From positions 88,279,842-88,339,841 of the forward strand of contig CM043953.1 of NCBI GenBank assembly GCA_014529385.2: DNA of 60,000 nt, read 5' to 3'. Under the pieces are notes generated by a model that did not search any database, had not been told where the DNA came from, and was given only the letters and a program-made list of their open reading frames with translations. Below, piece by piece: positions 9,919-18,827 of the stretch. Each line of letters begins with the position of its first letter. Position 1 is the stretch's first letter. The stretch is from Adiantum capillus-veneris (Eukaryota > Streptophyta > Polypodiopsida > Polypodiales > Pteridaceae). A program made the translations under genes and the position numbers.

Positions 9919-11329
9919 TGTCACGTGACACATCCCAACCCTATGTGTCCGTGGACAAGCTACACCACAGCAGGGTTCAGTCAGTTCAGTCAGTTTAGAT
10001 TAGCAATGATCTGGCACGTTTATGAGTCTATTCGTAGAACGTGCATGCCGAGTCACTTAGCATAGATGCATATCCTCCGGTTGCACACAGCATGATCATC
10101 GGAATTCCCATCAGAATCCATTAGCATCAGTTAGGGGAATTTTCCAATGCATTTAGCCTGTTTTCCTATTTATTGGTATTTTCACTTATTATTTTTAAGT
10201 AACTTTCCAACAAAAGTAGGTGGGGCAATTTTGCTAAGTTAATATATAAGCAAACCCAAGATAGCACTTTCTGGTAGAAGAGGCAGCAGGAGCTTCCCGC
10301 TCAACAGGCAACTTCTCAGCAGTACCCCCCCTCAGCAGTAGACCCTCGCCATCCACTCCTTCCCTTTGGCATCAACATTAAAGCTGAAGTCATGGAGCCA
10401 AAGCAAATGTTGACGCATCGGTTTCACCATGGTTCAAAGAAGCAAGTCAGACAGTACTTTTTGAAGTTCAAGAATTGAGGAACCCACGAGGCAGTGTAGG
10501 TGGATGAAGAGTTTTTCAAAGATTATCCCGAATTGTTGGCAGCCTACAAGGAAGCCATGCAGATCGGTATCGGTACCTCACTTTAATAAGGAGATCAGCC
10601 TAGTGTTGACCAACATTTTCCAGTTGCAGATCAGCCTAGCGTTTTGCAGATCCCCATATCAACCTCACGTTTTTGCAACTTGCAGATCAACATCAGCGTT
10701 TGCAGATTCCCGGCAACGGAATCAGCCCTAGCATCAGCGTTTCCTATTTTCAACACTTAAGCTCCACAGTAGCAGCCCCAAACCTCGCAGATCTCACTTT
10801 CCCGCAGAAGATCCTCGCCGCACGGTCGATCAGCCAACGTTTTCACTTTCAGCCCGTTGTTTGCAGATTTCAGCATCTGCGTTTTCAGCGCACCGTCATC
10901 GCGTCGTCGCCGTCACCATCCTCGCCGACACGATGTCAGAATTCAACAGATTAGCAGAATTCATCCCCTAGCGTTTTCAGATTTCAGCCCGTCTCGTCGT
11001 CGTCATCATTGTCGTCAACATCGTCAGTAAGTCCATTGCATCTAGACCATTGTACCAGATTTGTGCAATCAATAGCATAGACTTCTCTCGCCATAGAGAG
11101 TGCGGCCCTTGGAGGAGGGTTTGACAACATTCTGGTGTCGTATTCTTGTTTCTCTCTGTCAGCCTCAACACCTTCATTCACAGTGTCATTCACTTTGTTT
11201 GTGATCATTTGCACTCTCTCACTAAAGGAACGGAAGGCTCTCCCTTCCGTAAGTAAAATGAACCCTTGAGCACAGTTCGGGGCACTCATCTTGAGCAAAG
11301 TTCAACATTCACTTCCGCTGCACCTTACA
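9919..11329 (+). repeat. 3' LTR of B1 (1411 bp, chimeric)
   Basis: Same TGTCACGTGACA start, TATA box (10243-10250) and TGCACCTTACA end as the other B LTRs. It differs from the 5' LTR by an insert of pol-tail coding sequence at about 10373-10600 and by a largely unalignable centre. Confidence 0.88.
10373..10600 (+). other. pol C-terminal fragment embedded in an LTR
   Basis: Between shared LTR text (ending CTTCCCTTTGGC) and resumed LTR-like text (GATCAGCCTAGTG) lies coding-like sequence reading AEVMEPKQMLTHRF, HHGSKKQVRQYFLKFK, then FFKDYPELLAAYKEAMQIG and GIGTSL before a stop. This is the gypsy integrase tail: P1 ends with the same AEVMD segment. Two stops interrupt it. It is probably a template-switch or recombination product. 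Confidence 0.7.
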
Positions 11330-11363
11330 TACGCTCTGCACAGGTCCCATTTTCGCCCGTCAC

Positions 11364-12400
11364 CATGGGTACCTTGCCTCTTCAACTCTACCCCAAGCCC
11401 TTCAAAGGGGAAATGAAAGAGTGCGAAGAGACCGCTATAGACTCGTGGTTGGCGAAATGGACCGCCTTCTTCGATATGTATAGTTTTACAGATGCCCAAC
11501 GTCTTGGGCATCTTCCGTTCTACGATCATTGTCCAGATGTTGTACCTCTACCTCTTCAGATTGCAGCAAGCATATCAGAACGAGGTTTTACGCAATCCAG
11601 TTACAACTATTGAGGCCATCTAAACTATGACAATACTTTGGTGGCTTTGAGAGGTGGCCCGACGGATGGGGGGACTTCTCACCATGGTTCCTCCATGTCT
11701 AAATTCAAGGGCTTGAACGCTTTAGCAACCACAAGTCAATCATCGGACCCTCTGTAGAAGAAATCCAAGAATGACAGCAAATCAAAGGCAGCTCGTATGG
11801 AGGATCAGAAGAAAAACCATTGTTTCGATTTCCATCAAACCGGCCACTTCCGCGATGATAAGGAGTGTCCCAAGCAAAAGGAGGAGCGACCGACGACCAC
11901 TTCGGTAAACGTCGTCGACAACTTCTGATTTAGAGATTTTTCATGTTAATGCACGTAGTTGCCCAGGTTGTCGCGATGATAAGGCTGTATTTGGCCCACA
12001 CGATCTTCTTCGCATTAAAAGAGAGATCAATGGCCACGTTGTGACAATCTTATTCGACAATAGCTCCACTCATAATTTCATTTCTTCTTGTGTGGTACAG
12101 GCACTTGAGCTCAATACGTCACCTGCAGACCATCTATATGTGGTCCGTTATGCGAAACGTAGAAGCGATCAATGGAAGGAGGTTGTGTCGGGGACTCGAC
12201 CTCCGAATCCAATGTTACCATGAAGTCTTGGACTTTCGCATCATGGGCCTTGAGCATGTAGATGTTATTTGAGGCATGCCATGGTTTTACAATAAGACAA
12301 CTTCTTTGTCTTTCGATTATGCATCACATACAGTTTTCTGTGCACTTAATGGTGTACCATGTGGTCGAGGGATCTTCTCCTTCCCTGACCACACAATTAT
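11364..12400 (+). pseudogene. G3 gag and protease remnants
   Basis: From ATG 11364 a gag N-terminus is open for about 80 codons (MGTLPLQLYPKPFKGEM, WLAKWTAFFDMYSFTDAQRL). After a break, a Lys-rich segment leads to a damaged zinc knuckle CFDFHQTGHFRDDKEC (second Cys replaced by Phe). Protease follows near 12010-12110 as INGHVVTILFDNSSTHNFIS, where gypsy proteases have D-S-G-A-T-H, so the Gly is lost. Several stops and frameshifts are present. Confidence 0.75.
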
Positions 12401-12578
12401 GATGTAAATCTACTTTCAGCTAATGAAGTCAATGCATAATCTCATGATTCCAGTGTGCAACTTGCAGTTTCTTGGGTTAAAGATTCTGTTGTTAATTTAC
12501 CGTCTCAATGTCATTCTCTTCTTTCAAAAGTGATGTTATTGTATTGGAAACTCTTGAGTCTTTGTCTCATCATGATAC

Positions 12579-13390
12579 ATGACTATTAAGCGTTACTTGG
12601 ATTCCGTTTTGGTTGAATTTGCGAACACTTTTCCGCCGGATTCACCTAATGGCCTTCCACCGTCTCGTGGGCCCGATCTCGATCATAAGATAGAGCTTTT
12701 GCCTGGTAACCATCCCGTCTCTCCGCAACCTTATAGGTTCAGCCCAAAGGAGGAAGGCGAGATAGCTAGACAGTTTCAAACCTATCTTGCCAAAGGTTTA
12801 TTGAACCTAGTAAGTCTCCGTGGGGCGCTCCGGTTCTTCTCGCTAAAAAGGACGAAGGGATGCGCTTCTGCGTAGATTACAAAGATCTCAATAAGGTCAC
12901 CGTCAAAAATAAGTATCTGTTACCCCCACATGGACGACCTTATGGATCGACTCTCGGGTGCTCCTTATTTCACCAAGATCGATCTACGTTCCAACTTCCT
13001 CGTACCATCAGATATGGATACATCCGCGTGATGTCCCAAAAACCGTGTTTCATACACGGTATAGACATGACCGGTTTTTGGTGTTACCCTTTGGGTTGAC
13101 CAACGCTCTTGTCACTTTCCGACAAATGATGAATTATCTCTTTCCTCCGTATTTGGGAAAGTGAGTAGTAGTGTTCCTCGACGATATCTTAATTTACAGC
13201 AAAACACTCGAGAAGCACCTGCAACACCTTCGTCTCGACTTACGTGCTTTGAGATGAGAAAAGTTGTATTCGAAGCAAAACAAGTGCGAATTTTTCCGCA
13301 CGGCATTGTTGGATCTAGGTCATCTCATCTCAGCCAATGGCATTCGCATTGAACCTGAGAAGATACTTGTTGTGCTGGATTGGCCCACGA
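12579..13390 (+). pseudogene. G3 reverse transcriptase
   Basis: Copies element RNA into DNA. Motifs in order: [73 protein letters not shown], and the catalytic box FLDDILIYS near 13174-13200 with both Asps present. It ends RIEPEKILVVLDWPT at the A1 insertion point. At least four frameshifts and internal stops are needed to read it through. Confidence 0.85.
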
Positions 13391-14041
13391 TGTAACAAAC
13401 TGCTGACGTGTCAAAGCCTAAAGAATGGAGTCAACGTACAGATGTGGCCGAGGGGCCTAAACCCTAAGAAGAACAAGCAATAGAAGAAGTGTCACAGAGT
13501 GATGACGTGGTTGCCCGAGTGCAGAAACCCTAATTGTTGCAAACCCTAATTCTGAAAACCCTAACCCTAAAACCTGCAAACCCTAATTTCTGCCAGAAAC
13601 CCTAACTCTAACCCTAAGACAGCAAACAAATTCCGAAAATTGCGCTGACATGATGACGTGGCAAGCTGTACGGATTTCCGTAAATTGCGCTGGCAGCTTT
13701 TTGGCTTTGCTTTTGAACCATAAGCTTTTGAGTTTTAAAGGCTTTTTACTATAACTGCTTTTCAAGCCAAGGGCCTTTAAATATGAGGCTAGGGCTCATT
13801 CTCTGGCATGCTTCAGTACGAAGGTGCAGAGTCTGGAGTACCGGCTTGTACTTTGATGATGCAATATAAAGAAATACCGAAAGGGGCGCCAAGGTTTGGG
13901 GCCAATACTCTCTGGGGTGGAATTCCGCCACTTCGTGTCGCGAGTCGTCTCTCTCTCCATTTGAGTTCAGTTGCTATTTGACGTGCTTAAAGTTGTTCAG
14001 TCTGTTCTTTTCTATTGGCACGCGGTGCCCGCCTTGTGACA
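13391..14041 (+). repeat. 5' LTR of A1 (651 bp)
   Basis: TGTAACAAACTG...CTTGTGACA. It contains clustered telomere-like AACCCTAA motifs at about 13526-13618. The solo LTR at 3394 lacks this cluster, keeping only one CTAAACCCTAAG near its start. Confidence 0.92.
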
Positions 14042-14055
14042 GTGGTATCACAGAA
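14042..14055 (+). promoter_or_regulatory. primer-binding site of A1
   Basis: GTGGTATCACAGAA next to the LTR: the Met-type TGGTATCA core with C for G at the following position. Confidence 0.8.
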
Positions 14056-14252
14056 TCAAGCGTGTACTTTTCTAAAAGCATACCGGTCCTACAAAAGAGC
14101 AGACAGAGCTATTGGAATTTGATTCGAGGTATCTTCGCCCTACAGAGCCACTCCCACCCTTACTTCATCGCGCATCGGGCGCGCTCCCGTCTTCACTGCA
14201 GTGTCTTACAAGGCATAAGCCAATTAAGATCACTTGCAAGAGAAGGATCCAG

Positions 14253-14631
14253 ATTTGTTTCAAGTCACTGTTTTTCTCCGAAGCAGTGCCATGCAGATGT
14301 TGATGTCTACAGCTACCAAGCAGCATACTCCAAGTACTTGACAAGCTTTCAAGAAAATTTTTGCCCGAAGTTATATGGTTTCTGACATCTTCCTTCGGAG
14401 TGCAACTTCTGGCAGAGTGGGGTATCTTGAAATGCTTGCCATGGAAACCCTAGCAGATTATAACTTGAAGTTTCTCGACATCTCCCAGTAGATGTCTCTT
14501 CACGAGCAGATGAACTTGGAGACCGAGTGCGATTGCTATCTTGGGACTACCATCGCCGCCAAAGAAACATTGTTTGTCCAAGAGCTGATGGACCATGATG
14601 TGCTCGGCTATGACATTATGGAAGAAACCTA
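14253..14631 (+). pseudogene. unrecognised ORF in A1 interior (two stops)
   Basis: One frame stays open for about 125 codons except for a TGA near 14340 and a TAG near 14490. Readable segments are FQVTVFLRSSAMQML, FKKIFARSYMVSDIFLRSAT, GYLEMLAMETLADYN, HEQMNLETECDCYLG and FVQELMDHDVLGYDIMEE, then a TAA. It is not gag-like in any way I can see, and I recognise no domain. It could be a captured host fragment or the remains of an element-specific protein. Other frames here are broken more often. Confidence 0.35.
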
Positions 14632-14841
14632 ACCCTAATTTTTAGTGCAAGTTTCAGGATGGAAAGTCAGTCGACTTTTCGAGCTCGACTGATGTCGAGA
14701 TTGCTTTTAAGTTTGAGTTCTGTTTGAGCTTGTTTGGTGATCCTGTTTGGAATTTGTTTGAAATGGATGGTATCTGTTTTGAACCTGTTTTGGTGCCAAT
14801 TTGAATTGTTTGACTCTAGTTTGATACTGGTTTCAATGATT

Positions 14842-15080
14842 GGTGATGCGGGAGGAGTATTAAGAAGTCTGAGCAGTGGTTACTCTCAGCACCTCCAAAC
14901 GATGCAGGCTGCGGTCTGGGGGGCATTTGGTTGTAAAAGGCCTCTATATCTCCCGGCCCGGACCTTTTTAGGTTATGCGGGAGGAGTGATGAGGGAGTCG
15001 TTGAACAGCTCATGGCCCGGACCTGGATGGTTATTTGCGGGGGCAGTGTTCATCGGCGGCTTTATGTTTCTATGTCCTAT
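14842..15080 (+). repeat. imperfect repeat in A1
   Basis: GCGGGAGGAGT occurs at about 14848 and 14978, with GCGGGGGCAGT near 15037. Each of the last two is preceded by GGCCCGGACCT. They form a diverged tandem pair with units of roughly 60 bp. Confidence 0.55.
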
Positions 15081-15262
15081 AACATGCATATGTGAGCATT
15101 TGTGTTGCATTGTGATGTGCCAACCACTGAATATTCCTAATTGGATGAGATTGCCTGGGTATGTAATTTTAGTGCATTAAGACACCCGAGGAAGATCAGT
15201 ACGGTCTGGGTGTGATGGCTAATTTTACTACGCCGGAATACCAAGAGTTCCAATATGGACGA

Positions 15263-15349
15263 AAGGAGAAGCTAACTCCTTGATCAAAACAGCCGATAGG
15301 AGCAGCTAACTCCTTGATTAAAAGAGCAGAAAGGAGAAGCTAACTCCTT
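15263..15349 (+). repeat. three tandem hairpins in A1
   Basis: AAGGAGAAGCTAACTCCTT at 15263-15281 and 15331-15349, with AGGAGCAGCTAACTCCT at 15298-15314 between. Units are 34 bp apart, and each can fold as an AGGAG/CTCCT stem around an AGCTAA-type loop. Three CCCTCGGAA-like units follow at about 15372-15410. Confidence 0.7.
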
Positions 15350-15468
15350 AATAAAAAAGAGCAAATTGATTGTCCCTCGAAATGTCCCTCGGAATGACCC
15401 TCGGAATTGTTTTAGCTAACTTGAGTTGTTTTGCAGATATGTTGTAATCGCGGACGATTACTCTCTTT

Positions 15469-15481
15469 CAAGAAGGGGAGA
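15469..15481 (+). promoter_or_regulatory. polypurine tract of A1
   Basis: CAAGAAGGGGAGA ends exactly at the 3' LTR start (TGTAACACACTG). Confidence 0.8.
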
Positions 15482-16188
15482 TGTAACACACTGCTGACGT
15501 GTCAAAGCCTAAAGAATGGAGTCAACGTACAGATGTGGCCGAGGGGCCTAAACCCTAAGAAGAACAAGCAACAGAAGAAGTGTCACAGAGTGATGACGTG
15601 GTTGCCCGAGTGCAAAAACCCTAATTGCTGCAAACCCTAATTCTGAAAACCCTAACCCTAAAACCTGCAAACCCTAATTTCTGCCAGAAACCCTAATTCT
15701 GAAAACCCTAACCCTAAAACCTGTAAACCCTAATTTCTGCCAGAAACCCTAACTCTAACCCTAAGGCAACAAACAAATTCCGAAAATTGCGCTGACATGA
15801 TGACGTGGCAAGCTGTACGGATTTCCGTAAATTGCGCTGGCAGCTTTTTGGCTTTGCTTTTGAACCAGAAGCTTTTGAGTTTTAAAGGCTTTTTACTATA
15901 ACTGCTTTTCAGGCCAAGGGCCTTTAAATATGAGGCTAGGGCTCATTCTCTGGCATGCTTCAGTACGAACGTGCAGAGTCTGGAGTACCGGCTTGTACTT
16001 TGATGATGCAATATAAAGAAATACCGAAAGGGGCACCAAGGTTTGGGGCCAATACTCTCTGGGGTGGAATTCCGCCACTCCGTGTCGCGTGTCGTCTCTC
16101 TCTCCATTTCAGTTCAATTGTTATTTGAAGTGCTTAAAGTTGTTCAGTCTGTTCTTTTCTATTGGCACGTGGTGCCCGCCTTGTGACA
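15482..16188 (+). repeat. 3' LTR of A1 (707 bp)
   Basis: Matches the 5' LTR but is 56 bp longer, because a block of CCCTAA-rich text (AATTCTGAAAACCCTAACCC and its surroundings) is duplicated at about 15640-15750. It ends CTTGTGACA before the CACGA duplication. Confidence 0.92.
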
Positions 16189-16193
16189 CACGA

Positions 16194-16990
16194 TCAGGCA
16201 AGTGAAATTCTTTTTGGGTTTATCAGGAAATTTATCAAGAACTACGCTCGTATTGTTGAACCCTTTACTCGTCTTCTAAAGGGCGCCCAAAGCAAAAAGC
16301 ACATTGTCAGTTTGATCAAGCAAGTGAAATTCTTTTTGGGTTTATCAAGAAATTTATCAAGAACTAGGCTCGTATTGCCGAACCCTTTACTCGTCTGCTA
16401 AAGGGCGTCTAAAGCAAAAAGCATAGTGTCAGTCTGTCCATGCGATGGACAGATGAGCTCGATCAATGTTTCCAAACATTGAAACGACTTGTTACTATTG
16501 CACCAATGTTGCAGATTGTGGAAACGGATGCCAATGATTATGCAATCGGCGTTGTCCTATACCAGGATGAGCCACATGTAGCATTTGAGAGTCGCAAGCT
16601 CACAGAATGCACATATTATTCCACACAAGAAAAGGAATTGTTGGTGGTCATTCATGCCTTGAAGGTTTGGCACAATTACCTCTTTGGTGTCCACTTCGTG
16701 GTATGGACAGACCACCATTGTTTAAAATATTTAGGCGATCAGTCCAACCTTTGTGGTCGAAAGGCAAGGTGGGCCGAACTCATGCAAGAGTTTGATTTTG
16801 AGATACGCCTACCGTAAGGGTGCTACCAATGCGGTAGCCGATGCCCTTAGTAGGATCTCTGAGGTAAATACTCTTTCATTTGCTGAAATTTCAACTGACT
16901 TCTATCTTTCTCTCAAGTGGGTGTTGCCAAAACAATCGCCCCTTTGGAACAACGATTCCAAGGAAAGCTATGGCGGTCCAAACACCCTTG
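16194..16990 (+). pseudogene. G3 RT connection and RNase H
   Basis: Continues G3 after A1: RQVKFFLGF, NYARIVEPFTRLLKG. The segment near 16194-16300 is repeated, diverged, at 16315-16420 (about 122-bp tandem duplication). RNase H follows from 16440: VETDANDYAIGVVLYQ, STQEKELLVVIHALK, VVWTDHHCLKYL and NAVADALSRISE, so the acidic catalytic residues are present. The frame shifts near 16815. It stops where B2 inserts, between RNase H and the integrase zinc domain. Confidence 0.85.
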
Positions 16991-18101
16991 TGTAAGGTGC
17001 AACCGAATAAATGTTGAACTTTGCTCAAATTGAGTGCTCCGAACTGTGCTCAAGGTTCCTTTTACTTATGGGAGGGAGAGCCTTCCGTTCTTTAATGAGG
17101 GAGTGCAAGGGATACAAACAAAGTGAATGGACACTGTGAATGAAGGTGCATGAGACTGAGAGATAGAGAGAGAACAGAATACGACACCAGAGAGTTGTAA
17201 ACCCCTCCTCCAAGGGCCCCACTCTCAATGGCGAGAGTGGTCTACTATTGATTGCACAATCTGGTACAAAGTCGTAGATAGTGTGAGTGCTAAATGATGC
17301 TATGTCGATGCCGACGGTGTGGACGACAACGACGACGAGACTTGGCTGAAATCTGAATGCTTTGAATCTGCAACTGCTTGATGAATTTCTACTGTAAAAA
17401 CGCTGACTGTAGGCTGGTCCAAAAGCGCGGGTTCATGGCTGAACTTGCTGGTCTTTTATGGCTGAAATCGCTGATGCAATGCTGCTGAAAAACGCTACCT
17501 GCTGAGGCTTCTGCTTGCTGAAATTGCTGGTTGGAAAACACTAGGAAACTGGTGCTGAAATCGCCATGGTGCTGGCTGAAATGCTGGTGCAGAATCGCCT
17601 CTTGCAGGTTGGGAAACGCCGATGAGGCTGGCTGAAAACGCAGATTGCAGGAGTTCCAAAAACGCTGGCCTAGCTGTGCAAAAACATCGATCAGGTTCTT
17701 CTTGTCTTGCTTGAGAGTCGGCCTGTTGAGCAATGCTCCTGTTGCCTCTTCTGCCAGAAAGCGCTAGCTCTGGTTTGCTTATATATTATCTTAGCAAAAT
17801 TGCCCTACCTAGTTCCCAACAAAAGTCACTTGATAAATAAGTGAAAACTGTCAAAAATAGGTTTAATGCACTGGAAAATTCCCCTAATGGATTCTGATGA
17901 ATTCTGATGGAAATGTTGATGATCGTGTTCTGTGCAACCAGAGGATATGCATCTAATCTAAGTGACTCGTCATGCACGGTCTGCAAACAGACTCACAAAA
18001 GTGCCAGATCACTTCCTATTCTAGACTGTCTTGACTGAACTGAACCCTGGTCATGTTGTAGCTTGTCCACGGACACATAGGGTTGGATGTGTCAATTGAC
18101 A
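16991..18101 (-). repeat. 3' LTR of B2 (1111 bp)
   Basis: Plus-strand text runs TGTAAGGTGCAACCGAA to GTCAATTGACA. The palindromic end is TGTCAATTGACA here (AATT replaces ACGT), so this copy lost the central CACGTG. Confidence 0.9.
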
Positions 18102-18819
18102 TCCCATCCTTTTCAAAGTGAGGTACTGGTACCGAACTGTATGGCGTCGAGGGAGATCGCCAACAACATCCGGAATCCTTGAAAGACTCTTCGCTGGCCC
18201 ACTCTGATGTGTGGGTCATGCGATACTTGAACTTCGTAAAGGTCTGCAACGCTTGCTTCTTTGGGCCGCGCCGAAAGCGACACAAAGTATTTTGTAGCTC
18301 CTTCAATGCTTCAACTTTGTCCATGGACGTAGATGCACCTTCTTCAAGAATCTCGAAGGCTGAAAATTCCTGAAACCACTTCCAACACAAAAACATGAAC
18401 ATACCTATTCCATGTAAGGTGACTTGGAAAAACTCGTCTTTTCGAAAGACTGTGCATGCAATGTAGATGAACAAAGAGGGTGCCGGACCGTTCACCACAC
18501 ACACGCAAACAATGAGATCAAATCTTTCTCTTTTGATCTAAATCAATCAACTGTGGCAATTCACAACGGAAATGCCCATGGTGGTGCTCATACTTGCTTG
18601 TGCTCTTTCTAAGACTGTGTCGTGCCAAGGAAGAGACATGGAATGTGACTTCCTTGAATGCATACTTTTCAGCTTTTCATGAATAATCCGCATACATCCG
18701 TGCTCATTCATGAGTGAAACGTGCTCAACGTACAATATGTGATGCCTAGGAAAAGGGATCACATAAAGACGTTGACTAAAATACAGGAAACAATCACGAA
18801 TGAAACACTCGATCAATGC
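18102..18819 (-). pseudogene. B2 3' ORF
   Basis: Counterpart of the B1 ORF at 9134-9907. Shared segments are FLYFSQRLYVIPFPRH, HSMSLPWHDTVLERA, VTLHGIGMFMFLCWKWF and RFRRGPKKQALQTFTKFK, before the polypurine tract (18113-18102). Frame breaks near 18550 and 18160. The hAT insertion at 18828 separates its 5' end (the part after the spacer) from the rest. Confidence 0.65.
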
Positions 18820-18827
18820 GTGTTGAC

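Larger units (their letters stand above)
5148..11329 (+). mobile_element. B1: non-autonomous gypsy-type element (gag-protease, no RT/integrase)
   Basis: LTR (5148-6424), primer-binding site, gag and protease frame, a 3' ORF, polypurine tract and second LTR (9919-11329) are in the expected order. The 3.5-kb interior has no RT, RNase H or integrase motif; the protease region runs into a short repeat-bearing spacer and then the 3' ORF. B2 has the same gene content, so this looks like a family trait rather than a one-off deletion. The flanks do not match (CCCAA left, TACGC right), the two LTRs differ in length by 134 bp, and the flanking host elements differ, so the two ends probably come from two insertions joined by recombination. 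Confidence 0.82.
13391..16188 (+). mobile_element. A1: short non-autonomous LTR element, TSD CACGA
   Basis: LTR (13391-14041), primer-binding site, 1440-bp interior, polypurine tract and LTR (15482-16188), flanked by perfect CACGA copies (13386-13390 and 16189-16193). The interior encodes no retroviral enzyme. Excision restores G3 reading VLDWPT through RQVKFFLG. The interior holds a broken unknown ORF, an imperfect repeat and three hairpins, described separately. Confidence 0.93.

Noticed and set aside
13526-13618. Interstitial telomere
   Set aside because: The CCCTAA motifs are irregular, are inside an LTR, and recur at the same place in the partner LTR.
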